This document shows, piece after piece, positions 22,874 to 35,122 of a DNA stretch of 64,000 nt (its first letter is position 1; each line of letters opens with the position of its first letter). The notes under the pieces are model-generated. The model did not search any database, was not told the origin of the DNA, and saw only the letters and a list, made by a program, of their open reading frames with translations. Made by a program: the position numbers and the translations under genes. Source of the DNA: Heterotrichella gracilis (lineage: Eukaryota; Sar; Xanthophyceae; Tribonematales; Xanthonemataceae); assembly GCA_032358255.1 (NCBI GenBank), contig JAULBX010010103.1:1-64000 (forward strand), written 5' to 3'.

Positions 22874-25800
22874 ATGCCTTCCCCAAACGCCAAGGGAAGC
22901 CCAAATTTTTCCCCGTTGGGATGGAGCCACGACTTGTCGGTAAGTACCGCCCTATGTCACACGAAAAAGCTGACTCCTCTGGAGATCTTGTCAGCATCAC
23001 GTTGGAAGTTTTCCTAGGGAAGTGCGCCACTCTCGATTGGCCCTTAACCCTCCACCGATTGCGCTCCTGCAGGACAGATTCGAGCCCGTAAAGGCCTCGG
23101 TCATCTACAGCAAGTCAGGTCCGTACCTTCTGTCCGTTCCTGTGCTTTGAAAGCTTTCAAAGCCATAGCTACCCTCCATGGCGATGTACCTTCTCATCTG
23201 AGGTGGTGTGTGCACAGGCTCTCCCGTCCTTGGCCTGCCAGAGACACCCAGTCTGAGGATGCTCAAGTGCGTAAATTTCAAACCTTTATTGCCTCAGACT
23301 AGCTGCAACACACTCCACACCTTTCACAGCAAAGAGGTTTCACCTGTGCCACTTTGGTTACCACCCTGTCAAGAACATGTTGGTTGTAAACTTCACTCCT
23401 ATCTGCTTTCCCCAAAACTAAAGGTTCAGCTACACTTGCTGAAAATACTGCCTGATATTGTTACTCAAATCCCTATTTGGTAACAGGTATGACTTTGAGC
23501 AGCGTGCCAGAGCCAGCAATGACAGGCACACTGCTGCCCTGGCGACCACCCCCAGGGGCAAGCGCTACGAGGCATACAGTACCTTCCTGCAGCAGCTGAA
23601 GAAGAACGATGAACACACCGCCATGCTGTCGGTGCGTCACCTGCACCGCAACGCATTCCCCCAACCATAGTCCCACCGCTGCAGTTGCTTTTCACCGGTG
23701 GTAGCTACCGTACTAGCAACTGCAACCCTTATCCCAGTGCGCTACTGTTGCCGCACTGAGGCTTGAAACTGCGCTGGTTGAAGCTGCATTGCCAGCGTAG
23801 GTGGAATACTGATTCCTGTGCACGCACGCTAGCAGCGCTGTACCAGGTGCGGGGCACTGCCAGGTGTCGCAAGCCTACGAGGTGTTCCTGTCCACCTCCA
23901 CGCACACCCCATCCTCATCCAGCAGCAGGCCAAAAAATACATCAAAATAAATTCCAAGGCTTCAGGTTCAACTCTGTAACCCCTTGAAAACACAGGGCAG
24001 CTCCGTCTCTCACTGACTTCCTTTGCTTTAATTTTGGGGTGTGCTGTGCAGGTGCGGGGCACTGCCAGGTGTCGCCAAACCTACGACAGGTTCCTAGTCA
24101 CCTCCACAGACAACCCATTCTCGTTCAGCGGCAGGCCATCCACACCAGACTGGGGTGAGGCGCACAGGAGCTCCACTGGCTGCAGGGAGGTATGCCAGCA
24201 TGAAAACCCTAAACCCTCATCACCTACCATTAACCCTAAACCCTATATCCTATACCATTAATTCTGCTACTCAGGCTTCAGGGAGGTGTGCCAGCCCCAA
24301 ACCCTAATCCTACACCCTAGACAGTAAGCTGACTGGGGTGAGGCACACAGGAGCTCAACTGGCTGCAGGGAGGTATGCCGGCACAAAACCCTAAACCTTA
24401 AACCCTTAAACCCTAAACCCTGCACCTTGAACCCTAACCCGAAGCTTACCGGGATGACAAGCTCAGCAGGCGTCAGGAAGGTAAGCCAGCAATATTTGCC
24501 CTAAACCTTCAAGCAACATCAAAACATGCCAACCATCAACCCTAAGCCCTAAGCTGGCCGAGGCATGGAGCAGAGGAGGTATGCCAGGCTTAAACCTACC
24601 CGCAAAGCCTTAAAAGTGCTCTGCTGACACTCCGCCATGCACATGTCCCGCAGGCAGCCCGGCCCTGCACCGCCCCCTACCCAAACACCGCCACAGGGCT
24701 GGTGCTGGCGACAGCAGCCAGCTGGGCCCCCCGCCCCAACACCCCACGATACCGCGCACGCAATGAGGTGGAGGCAAGGTCAGTGGCCACTTTTAAATGA
24801 TACACGTATATTGTATTTATTGTATTCATTGCAATATCACATCCGTGTAATTGGATACCACGCACGCAATGGAGGCAAGGTCAGTGGTTAAACATTATAT
24901 TTTCCATATTATTGGTAGTTTCATGTCAGCGTGTACAGTTACCGCGCCCTCAACGAGGTTGAGGCAACGTCAGTGTTCAAAAAGATAGTATATCGCGTAA
25001 AATGGTAATCATTACACTTGTTGCCCAGATACTGTCAATTTCTCAAGTACTTATTGCACTTTTGGAATTAATGTCACATCGTTGGAAGTCGCGCTTTTGG
25101 GCCAATGGAGTTGTTGCACTGCGGCGGTACTTGCATCCTCATGGGAAACGCGCACGTTACATTGCATTGGATTTGATGATGCATTGGATTGGATTGGATT
25201 GGATTGGATTGGATTGGATTGGATTGCATTGCATTGCATTGCATTGGATTGGATTGGATTGGTCATTGCATTGGATGATGCTCTGTTTACACAAACAAAA
25301 ATTACCCCCGCTGGTCCAGGTGGAACAGCTCCCTTGCTGAGTCAGCAGCCCAGGAGTACGCCAGGTCGCAGCGGGTGGGTGCGCGCATGACTGACCAGGG
25401 GGAGGGCAGGCGCATGGGGCAGGCGGTCTCGGAGGATTACCCACACGGCCTGTCGGTGAGAAAAGCCCTAAAACCCCTATCTCTCAACCCTGAACCCTGT
25501 GTCGCAATCCACTCGTGGCCTGCTTGCGGCACAAGGCCCTAAACCTATTGATATCGGACCCTGCTTTACCACCCCACCTGTCCCTGGTGAGGGCGCGCAT
25601 GATTGTGGAGGGCAGGCGGTCTCCACGACCACCCACACAGTATAAATACCCTACAACCTAAACATCAGAATTTTGCTGAGGCATAAGCCCTAAACCCTGG
25701 ACCCTACCTGGGATACAGCTTACATTATTCCTTAAACACATACCCTAACCAGAAACCCCTGGTGTGTGTGTGTGCAGGCAGCGCTCCTGCGCACTGCGCG

Positions 25801-26007
25801 TGCCCAGGGCATGGGCGTGGAGCCACTGATATACAATTTACCCTAATATTGGAACCCCAAAACCCTAACCAGGAACCCCTGGTGTGTGTGTGTGTGCAGG
25901 CAGCGCTCCTGCGCACAGCACGCGCACAGGGCATGGGCGTGGGTCCGCTGGGGTACGGCTCGCCTGCCTCCACACCCGCGGCGCAAACGCTGGTGCTGCG
26001 CAAGTGA
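22874..26007 (+). CDS. Unrecognised eight-exon protein
   Basis: Exons 22874-22939, 23073-23118, 23218-23266, 23487-23631, 24052-24189, 24654-24778, 25320-25455 and 25900-26007 join in phase to about 270 residues. I do not recognise the family. The protein is hydrophilic, without signal peptide or membrane segment. It starts MPSPNAKGSPNFSP, has a charged helical block (YDFEQRARASNDRHTAALAT), a segment containing FSGRPSTPDWGEAHRSS, and ends TLVLRK. The coding call rests on consistent phase across seven introns, good GT-AG borders and decay of the echo copies relative to the open exons. The upstream receptor is on the same strand; the demethylase converges from the other side. Confidence 0.6.
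23845..23930 (+). pseudogene. Echo of exon 24052-24189 start
   Basis: Acceptor plus about 75 bases matching the VRGTARCRQTYDRFL-coding start of the true exon, with a small indel, about 200 bases upstream. Confidence 0.75.
24265..24600 (+). pseudogene. Serial echoes of exon 24052-24189 end
   Basis: At least four short copies of the last 20-50 bases of the exon (coding W-G-E-A-H-R-S-S), each ending at a GGAGG-T donor-like border. They lie near 24270, 24335-24385, 24465 and 24560 and are separated by CCCTAAA-like sequence. The 24335-24385 copy is the best preserved. Confidence 0.7.
24845..24985 (+). pseudogene. Two echoes of exon 24654-24778 end
   Basis: Around 24850-24890 and 24940-24980, copies of the last 30-40 bases (coding the Y-R-A-R-N-E-V-E-A segment) with the AAGGTCAGTG donor context are repeated after the exon. 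Confidence 0.7.
25182..25262. repeat. GGATT/GCATT pentanucleotide satellite
   Basis: About 80 bases of nearly pure pentanucleotide repeat inside an intron: mostly GGATT, with a central run of GCATT units. Likely a slippage product. Confidence 0.9.
25740..25830 (+). pseudogene. Echo of last exon 25900-26007
   Basis: Intron text, GT-rich run, acceptor and about 45 coding bases (AALLRTAR to GMGVG) are duplicated from 25855-25950. After the GMGV-coding part the homology ends. Unit period is about 120 bases. Confidence 0.8.
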
Positions 26008-27707
26008 ATGGTGTCCCAGGGACGCGATCATGGCAACCCAGGGGATGCAAGTAGGCGCTGAATACAAAACGCCTGGTGCCGCGTGAATCGCTTATTAGCC
26101 GGGCACTGCCAGTGGGTCTTCATGTGAGGTACTTCCTGAGGTGCCTTGGGGGGTTCAATTCGAATGGGGTCCTGAATGTGCGCCCTGTTCTATGGAACTT
26201 TGGGAGGCGCGGGACAGAGTTTGGCGCATTCATGGATTATCATACCAACTTCTAACAAATTGTGAGCCACCTTGAAGCGCGCAGATACATTTGTAGGGGC
26301 TCCCTTGCGACTGGGAGCATTTCCAAAATGGCGGCCATAATGGTTCTCAAGAACTGCAACTGAACAATTGCAATTGAATTTCCATTACTTACACCAACCA
26401 GCATATTGGATCATGCATGTGAGCCACAACCACAGCCTCGTGGATCATGCATATCAAACAGAGATATAGTAGCAGCATTTTTTTTGGATTGCGCACTGCA
26501 TATAGTAAACACTATTGCTTTGGGGGGGTATTGAAAATGCTTCTCGTAATTTCAACGTGGAAACTTGAACAACGCTTAGCACTGTATTATGTACAATCAT
26601 TCATGGCAAGCCATCCACATGTCAAAAGTGATCACGTTTGAATGCTACAGTAGTATGTCCCACAAAGGACCCAGCCCACACTGGCAGTTGTAGCATGCAT
26701 TACCTGGTCCACAGCATTCCAGTTCAGTAGCCACATGCAATGTGACATTTATGAACGGTCCGCCCACACCCATTGTCCATGCAGCCCATGCATTGTCTGT
26801 TGTTCCTAGGCTAGTTGATGGCAAGTTGCAGAGATGATGGCATCATAATGCCACTCCCAATATCATTTGCAAAGATTGTTACATGCAGCTGCAGCATGCT
26901 GCTCCACGTGCCAACTTCTGCTGCACTCAGTAGTTGCTGGCCATCAGTAGCAGATGGACATGGCGTTAAAAAACAAGTGAGCACACGGATTTCATGCACT
27001 CTGATGATTCATGATGCTGCAGCACTGGCGTACCAGTGTAACTGGAGCTGAGGTCATCCAACACCCTAGATTGGGGTCTTGTCTAGAAAAGAAAAGATGC
27101 AAATGGTCGACCATAGATCATGCGGCTGGTGTGAGAGTCTTGTATCGACCCCTGAGGAAAAGGCTGAGGAAAACGGCAAAATTTTAGGCTGCTTGAGAAA
27201 ATATGTGCGTGCCCCAGCCCAAGTCGCTCTGGGCGAGAGTGTGGGTATGTTGTCTGTTCTGAATGGTTTGAACTTGCGAATTTGCATTCATGCAGGTGGA
27301 CATGAAAAACTACATGAAAATGTATACACAAGCTGGAAAAACGGTGTGCTATGGTGCACCCTAGAGTTTGAAAAATCGTGCCCCCTTTGTGCCCCCTTTG
27401 TCCCCCCACCCTCACTCGTGTGCCTATGCACAGGGTTGACTTTAGTAAGTCAATGAATTATTAAACTCCTCCTGCCGTGCATGGCCAAGAGCAGGCATAT
27501 TGCAGCCCACCCCCTCCTCCCAATCCACTCCCCTCAACCATCTGCGCTCTCCCCCTCCCTCGTCATTCCCCACTCAATGTATTTAACCCCCTCTTGCTTC
27601 CCACTCCTCTCTTCACTCCACTCCAAGCCTCACCACTCAAATGTCTCCCCTTCTTTCCTCCCCCATCCCCTTCCCCTTGTCCTCCCCTCCCAATCACACA
27701 AATGTCA
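26008..27707. other. Intergenic between convergent genes
   Basis: 1.7 kb holding the 3' UTRs of two convergent genes. Around 27480-27700 the plus strand is strongly C/CT-rich. No conserved protein or element was recognised. Confidence 0.5.
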
Positions 27708-30700
27708 TCACCCCCCCTGCCCCTTGTCCCACTCCCTACCAGCTACTCCTGTGCCCACGTTGGGGTGGGTGGTGGTGGTAGTGGTGGTGGGTAGTGTGGA
27801 TGTGGGTGCGGGGGTGAGGACGGGGGCGCCAGGTGGTGGGGGTTGGTGGCTCCCAGGGGGGCGCTCCCGCAGTGCCCTCCTGCAACAGAAACCCAGGCCA
27901 CATCAGCATAAATAGGCCAAACTCCTTTTTTTGCCTTTTTGTCGCTTACATAACAGTGCAACGATAATATATATAGACATACCATATGAAACGTATACTG
28001 CAACCTTCCACTCCCTTATACCCACACACATACTCCACCCGTGGTATCTTTACACCTCCAGCTGCCCCAAAACCCGCACACCCCCCACCCCCCACCTGTG
28101 CTCCACCACCGCCTCCACCAGCTGCTGCGCCCTCTCAAACAGACCCTCGCACCTCATCGCACCCACCCAACACATGCTCTACTATGATTAAACACCGGCT
28201 ACAAAGCCAGATCAGCAATCACCCTTGCACAAGCTTGCGCCACCTCCACCCCCCACCGCCCACCGCCCATCTCACCACCTCACCACCCACCTGTGCTACA
28301 CCACAGCCTCCAGCAGCTGCTGCGCCCTCTCAGACAGGCCCTCATGCCCCACCAGCTTGACACCCCCCTCCACCCCCAGGCCCCACCAACTGAAAATATC
28401 ATTACTCAACTTCAATTATACTCTGCCTCCACCCGGAAAAAATGGCATTTCTTTTCACACCCCCAATCCCCCACTCCATCCACCTGTGCTCCACCACCGC
28501 CTCCAGCAGCTGCTGCGCCCTCTCAGACAGGCCCTCCCGCCCCACCAGCTTGATTCCCAGGCTGGCAGCAAGGTAGTTGATGCGCGCATCGTCGCCGGGG
28601 AGGTCCCTCAGGCGCACAGCAACAGACCGATCCAGGGCGGTGTAGAGCGGGGTGTTGCGCCTCGTGCCGCCCTTCACCTCCCCTGCAAATTATGACAGAT
28701 AACATTGTGAAAATGGCGTCAGGAAAACAAACAAAAAATGGATTCAGGCTGGCAGCAAGGTAACGGATACGCACATCTTTCCTGGGGAGAACCCGCAAAC
28801 ACACCGCCACTGACTGCTTGGCGATCCTAAACCCCACATCCATCCGCAACGCCCACCTAATCCCACAGCAGCGACTCTTCCCCAACTCGAGCACCACCAA
28901 AACCGCACTAGGACTCACATCTGGGGCGCGCTTTTGTCCAACCAAGTTCCACCAAATTCCCACAAAGTTGGCCACCCAGTAACCCTAAACCCTACACCCA
29001 CCTAGGTCAATCCGCAGCAGCGATTCCTCATTAAAATCACTGTCATCAGGCCCGTGCACCACCGAAAACGCGCCAAAATCCGCGTCTGGTGGCGCATTCT
29101 CATCCTCAAACACCTCCCGCATCAGCACCGCCACCTGGAGCAATGATGAAAATAAGGAAGGATAATTAGCAGAATTAAGATGGACAGAATTGTAAAAACA
29201 ATGCTGCTGATAATCAAGAGCATATAACAAAATTAAAGAATACGATAATGGATCAGGGTAAGTCTTGTGAGCCCGGGTTGGCTTCCTGAATGTGACTGTC
29301 AGATAAAAGATGATGATGCAAACAAGAGTGATAATACCGATGGGCACCTGCCACAGCCTATATGCAATAGAGGCGCAGGCTCACCTGGAGGGTTGACAGG
29401 GTGGCGGGGGGTTCGCGGGGCGGGGGTTCGACTGCCGCTACCTCAGGGTCGGCGTTGGGGTCGGGTGTCGGGAGCTGCGGGGGGTGCGCGGCGTCGGCTG
29501 CGCGGCGGAGGTGTGCGGCCACATTGCCGGCCTGCGGGGGGTGCAAAGAAAAAATTGTGTTGTGATCCATTGTTGCAATGCCACACAGGTCAGGAAATGC
29601 AGCTAGAGTGAAGATCATTCAAGCCGATCATGGTGCCATGCCCTAACAATGATCCTGTGTCATCGTGTGGTTTAATGGTTGGGCACCTGCGAATGGTGGC
29701 AGGCAAAAAGCACCCTTTTTTCGGGGTTTCCACAGATAGTAATCAAGGGGTGAAGGCAAGGGCAAGAAATGCAGGGGCCACATGGTATTCAGGGATATCT
29801 CACCACCCTGAGTCCAGAAATGAAGGACCCGTGCACGATAGCAGAGTACTTGCGAATGATGGCCTCGCAATAACATTCTTCCCTCCAGACTTCAAGTATG
29901 GGGTGAAAGCAAGGGCATGCAATGCAGGGGGCCTAATGGTATTCAGGGATTTCTTACCTCCCTGAGCCCAGAAATGAAGGCCCCATGCATGGTGGCGGGG
30001 TACTTGCGAATGGTGGCCTCGCCCGCAAAAAACACCCGCCCCCCCAGATTCTCCGCCAGAATGTCGTAATCCTCACCCCCGCTGGACCCCACCGCCAGGC
30101 TGGAATATGACCCAAATGCCATGGGGTCCTTGCCCCAGCGCGTGCATTCCGCCATGAGAGGGGGGGGCACATTTATGCCCCGGGGGGTGAACACACCGCG
30201 CAGGAATTTCATGACCCCCTCCACCGCCTCCCCCTTGGGGGTTTCCTCGAATTGCTCCGCTGCAGCGCCTGCGGGGGTGGTGGGGTAGGGTTTTGATAGG
30301 ATATTAATGGAGATTAGTAGACTTGGGAAGCGGTTTTGGTAGGGTTTCAAGTGGGTAGAACAAATACAAATTTCCCCAGAGTCGTCACTTAACCTCACAA
30401 ACATCTCTGTCCCTCGAGCTCCCCTAACCCCTAATCCCCGCCAACTCTATATACATGCACGTGTTCAATGGGATTATTTGTTTTGCTACTATTTCCCCTC
30501 ACCTGCCATCAGTCCAACCAGCAGCGCCCCTCCAGAAATATGCGCATAGGAATAGAACAGAAAGCAATCCCCGCGGTGACCGCTGTCATCATTTAGCTTC
30601 CCGAACATTTCGTGCTCGCCATCCCCAGCCCAAAAGGCCCAGGGGAACAATAATACCACCTTGTTGAGGAGGCCAAACCCCAGGCGGGAAATGGCGGCTT

Positions 30701-33700
30701 GCTTGCGGGGGGGCAGCGGGGGGTGGAATTCCAGGGTGCCCTTCTTTAAGACCCCCAGGGGGGCAGTGACGACCACCGCGTCGGCTGCAGGGAGGAGATG
30801 GAATTGAGCTTCTTAGTTCAATTGGACGTTTATAGTGGATGTAGAAGGAACAGGGTATGAAGGTTGGGAGGTGGGAGGGCATGCGCTTTTGCTCCATAAT
30901 ATCTGCTGTGGTTGCTTAGGGCTCGGCATGTAGGGTTTGCGCTTTGCTCAGAGTACTGGGGTTGAGGGTATTTACCTTTACACTTGCGCCCCCCTTGGCA
31001 CCCCACCACCACGCCCCGCTGCGTGTACCTCACACTTGTGGCCACACTGTTGTAGAAAACGGGGAGGTGCTCAGCAAGCGCCGCCACAAGCCGCCCGTTG
31101 CCACCTAGGGAAGACAATAAGAACTACATTAGATTTAGGATACGTGGTAATGCCGGTTACAGGCTACACAGCCTTGCGCTGTGGTCCACCGGCGCGGCCA
31201 CCCATCGCGCTTTTGCCACCTGGGAGACAGAAACACTTACTTCATTACCACAGACACAATTACAATGGCAAATTGCAGCTGTGGTCCCCCCCGTCCTGGT
31301 TGACAATCAACGGTTTGAGTACCATTAGCGTTGCAACTGCAACTACATGGGAAGTAGAAAGAAAGGTGTGGCCCCACGTCCAGTGCGCAGGGATCGTCCT
31401 GGTCCCAGCATCTCAAAGGAAAGCCACACCGCAGACTCCAAATTTGACGCAAAATTTCACCACCACCACAGCCACCACCCACCTGGCAGGAACGTGTGCG
31501 CACCCCCCAGCTCCCAGGGATCGTCCTGATCCCAGTATCTCAAGGAAAGTCGCCTCGCCAGCTGCGCGTTTGCAAACTCCAGGTTCGCAATGTGCCAATC
31601 AAGCATGCGCCGCTCTAACCGCCGCTTGCCACCGTCCCCCTCCCCTCCCCTCCCCGCCTCCTCCTCTTCCTCCCTTGCTGCCTGCCACAGGGTTTCCAGC
31701 GCGGTCCCTGAGACGGGAAAGGGGTCCTAGGGATCAGGGTTTGTGGGTTTGGGTTTGTGCTAAGGGTTTTGGGGTAACCAAAAGAGAACCAACATCGGAT
31801 ACTAGTTCACTCGGATACTAGTATAATTGGATACTACTTCAGTTGCATACTTGTATAATCGGATATTGGGACAAGCAACCGCATGTGAGCTTCCCAACGA
31901 ATTAACTCCCTGACTTCTCAGACCGATTTAACCTCGTCGTCTTACCTAGTGACAGGTTGGCCGATGCTGCCCCGCTCATTGCCTCTCGGTACGTGGTGCA
32001 GCTATCCAGCAGCTGGTTGAACTGGTCTTCCACCTAGAAAGGGGGGGATTATATATAACAGGGGGCAGAGGGTATTAGGGTTTAGGGTTCAACTTGTCTT
32101 CCAGGTAGGCAAGGGGGCCGAAAAGAATCTCGGTTGGAACAGAACAGAAAGAAATTTGCTTACAATATTGGGCAAGGGTATTAGGATAAACGGTTGTCCT
32201 CTACCTGCAGGCTCGGGTTTGGGCTAGGGTTTAGGGCTTGAAGACAAACGCACCCGTCGGTCGGTCTTTGCATCAGCCCGCTCCCCACAGCTCTCGTACA
32301 GGGGGGTGGGGTTATCGCCGATGTCATGTAGGGGGATGTGCAGCTGTCGGGCCAGCACGGCAAGGGGGTTCCCGTCAATCCCCGTGATGATTGCCCCCCC
32401 TAGATCAGCCACAGCTGCCCTCCCCTGTGTGCACACATCACCTTCCATCAGTTTTGATATAATGTAGGTGGTTTTCTTCTTTGGGGGAGGATGTTATGAA
32501 TGTTGTTTCCCCCTTCCAAATGATTTGATAAAAATCTAATGAAATGTATCATTGTGTGATGGCGGCGCCCCCCAGGTCGGCCGCTGCCCTCCACTATGTG
32601 CGCACATCAGCTTTGATCAGTTTCTATGTGGGGGATGTTTTAAGGATGGTACGTGATGTTTTTCCTTTATTTATTGTGATAAAAAATGTAGTGCAATGTA
32701 ACGTCACATGATGGAGGTGCCCCCTAGGTCTGCCATCGCTGCCCTCCCCTACGCACCATGGGCTACCATGCCATGAAAGGTAACAAAAACGCAGTGTAAT
32801 GTGCTGTGATGGCGCGCCCCACGTTTAGGATTAGTTACTGCTGGACAAAAATAAAATGTAATCTAATGTGGCTTACCTGTGAGCACATGAGTTTGGAGTA
32901 GACTCTCCCCCCCAGCCGGTTGTGCCCCTCCAGGACCACCACCTTATAGCCAAAGCTGCGCAGCTGCCGGGCGCATGCCAGGCCTACAGTGGTGATAATA
33001 ACGAGTCAACATGCAGGGGTATTTGTGCAGGGCAAGGGGGGTATCAGGTAATGGTGAAGGGGGACTATCCCAACATCAGGATGTAGCTGTGCCCTCCCCT
33101 TGCCCTTCATACTGCAGTAGTGCTCTTGAAAGATCTGGCTTTTCAGGGTTGATGTCCCGCCCACCTGCCAGCCCTGCCCCAATAACCATCACGTTCCCCT
33201 TGTCCGCATCGTCTGCATCAGGTGGCGCATTAGGGTTGGTAGGGTTTAGGTTTCCTACCTGCCAGCCCCGCCCCGATCACCACCACGCTCCCCCTGTCCG
33301 CAGGCGTCTCCAGCATGTGGCGCGTGATGTCTGGGGATACCCCGAAATTGATATACCCCCTTGCGCTCAGGAAGTGCCAGGCATGCCCCACGTACTGCCG
33401 ATACTGCTCCTTCACACCCACCGCTGCAGCCTCCTGGGACAGCCACCTGGGGATTGCAAAAATAAATTATAAATTGTCGGCGGGAAGTTGGAATCGGGGG
33501 ATTGAGGTGTAATTTGCATGGGGATTGTGGTGGTGAAGTGTCTTCATGGTAATGAGTGGTGTCGAGGGTGAAGGTGGTTGAAATTGTGGGTCATGTACTG
33601 CCGGTATTGCTCCGTCACACCCACTGCTGCAGCCTCCTGGGGATTGCAAGAAAAGGAGAGAAAATATTGGTAAGGTTTAATTTAGGGGGAAGCAGGTGTG

Positions 33701-35122
33701 CTTTGTACGGGTAACGTGCTGGTGAAATGAGTGGTGTCTTGGGTGAAGCCACTGGGGATGCGAAAAAAAGGATTGTCAATGGTGTAGGTGGGTGAGCTGA
33801 GAAAGTGCTTCATGCGTGGAGCCGGGTGCTTTTGTGCAAATGCACATTTTATGCCTGTGCGCAGAAACCCTAGACCCTGTGCATGTGCATCGACCGCATG
33901 CGTGCCACTGGATAGCATCAGCCAGCGGCCAGTCACTGCACTGGGCCCAGAATTTTGCGGTCCCCAATACCAGTCCCTTCACCCCCGGGAAATGCAGCTG
34001 CATGTCTGGTTGAAGATGTGAATGGAACTGGAATTGTATGCGCCTCAGTTGATGGCGTGAACAGGCTGAGGTGTACATGCACCAGTCCAACTCTCCCCAT
34101 GCCCTTCACTAAAACACTCCAGCTGGGTTCCCAAAACAGCATGATGCCAACCCAGTACCTTGAGACGTCCTCACGCCACTTGCAGAGGATGTGGTTCCGG
34201 ACCTGCGGCATTTTCAGGGGTTGCATCAAGATGGGAGCCATGCATGGAGGAGGGTTGGCCAAGGCATGGGTGCCTACAACCTCCAATTCAGGATGCATGG
34301 AGGGTTGGGCCTCACCCAAGGCATGGGTGCCATGCCCACAGAAAGAACAAAGGTGGGGCGTGCACTGAAACATAAACGATGGACTTGGCTGGCAAAGTGG
34401 GCGGTGACTGGGGTGGGTGATATTTCTAAACGGAGTGGTGAGGCTGAGGCAACCACCATGTGGAGCCAGTTCAAACCGTGGCGCTGTATTCATGCATGCT
34501 GGCCTCTGTGCCCCCAGCAGCAGCCATCCATCCCGAGCAAGGAAACATTCAGGGTGCATCACCCGGCGCGCATGGGCAGGAAGGGTGCAAACCCTTCGTG
34601 CGAAGGGCACACAGCGAGGGATGGCCCTCCACCTCGACCCCGGCATGCATGCCCATCCCCACCAGTTCCTTTCAGTTGTGCCACCGCAAGTGCACTATTA
34701 TTGCGGCTGCAGCTCGTAAACTCAGCGTACCCACAACACCGACTGTAACCGCACCCGCTTGACGGCATCAGTGGGCACATGGTGCATGCACAACCCCCCC
34801 AATGCCCCCACCCCCCCACCTGTACATACGCTGCCTCATCACACCCCCGGGGAAGCAACCCGTCCTCCTCGTCGTCCAACTGGTTGTAGTTTAACGCCAA
34901 CTCCCTTGCCGTCTCTAGCTGATGGTCCAGGATACCATTCCCATTCCCCTGGCGGTCGGCCCGTGCTCGTTTTGACGGGCGGGCGGATGCAGGCGCAGGC
35001 ACCACGCCGGCCCAAAACAGTCTTTCCTCATTGTAACTGGCCACCTGGCGGGTGCGTAGCACCCTGCGTTCGCGCACGCCGCCGTCAGAGGGTCCGGCCT
35101 CGGCCCCTGGGGTGTCCATCAC
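27708..35122 (-). CDS. LSD1/FLD-like SWIRM amine-oxidase histone demethylase
   Basis: Nuclear FAD enzyme family that demethylates histone H3. Exons on the minus strand: 35122-34820, 34202-34159, 33446-33259, 32983-32877, 32424-32254, 32033-31946, 31707-31483, 31104-30976, 30784-30503, 30268-29958, 29531-29385, 29134-29002, 28682-28484 and, less certainly, 27879-27708; together 2499 nt, 832 residues. A SWIRM core (VRNHILCKWREDVSR, ARGYINFGVSP) precedes the FAD motif VVVIGAGLAGLACARQL. The amine oxidase domain has YWDQDDPWELGG, APLGVLKKG, the catalytic-region GFGLLNKVVLLFPWAFW, and RVFFAGEATIRKYPATMHGA. There is no LSD1 tower insertion, as in plant FLD/LDL proteins. About 190 residues beyond the oxidase domain match nothing I know. 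Several introns hold exon echoes. The last exon is an inference from phase and a TGA. Confidence 0.88.
28070..28360 (-). pseudogene. Two echoes of demethylase exon 28682-28484 end
   Basis: 28070-28150 and 28288-28360 repeat the exon end coding SERAQQLLEAVVEH, each with the CACAG-GTGG donor context. Both keep an open frame over the homologous part. They lie after the true exon in transcript order. Confidence 0.8.
28735..28810 (-). pseudogene. Echo of demethylase exon 28682-28484 middle
   Basis: Repeats the stretch coding RLRDLPGDDARINYLAASL in altered form (LPRKDVRIRYLAAS). It lies before the true exon in transcript order. Confidence 0.75.
29640..29900 (-). pseudogene. Two echoes of demethylase exon 30268-29958 end
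   Basis: 29785-29900 and, more weakly, 29680-29725 repeat the exon region coding the R-V-F-F-A-G-E-A to M-H-G-A stretch and the donor. Stop codons and indels are present. Confidence 0.65.
31195..31450 (-). pseudogene. Echoes of demethylase exons 31104-30976 and 31707-31483
   Basis: 31195-31225 resembles the acceptor and start of the GNGRLVAALAEH exon. 31370-31450 resembles the part of the preceding exon coding L-R-Y-W-D-Q-D-D-P, with small changes. Both lie between the two true exons. Confidence 0.6.
32555..32760 (-). pseudogene. Two echoes of demethylase exon 32424-32254 start
   Basis: 32555-32615 and 32705-32760 repeat the acceptor and the first 40 bases (coding AAVADLGGAI). They are spaced about 145 bases apart and lie before the true exon in transcript order. 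Confidence 0.7.
33160..33235 (-). pseudogene. Echo of Rossmann-motif exon end
   Basis: Repeats the end of exon 33446-33259 that codes the first FAD-binding glycine motif (G-x-G-x-x-G) and its donor, with substitutions. A separate echo of the start of the same exon lies at about 33590-33650. Confidence 0.75.

Noticed and set aside
25182-25262. CRISPR or regular spacer array
   Set aside because: It is a pure pentanucleotide satellite without spacers, in a eukaryotic intron.
30937-31821. 294-codon plus-strand open frame
   Set aside because: It is antisense to true demethylase exons and introns and has no recognisable protein character.
33933-34646. 237-codon minus-strand open frame
   Set aside because: It lies in the first intron of the demethylase; the flanking exons join in phase without it and continue the SWIRM domain.
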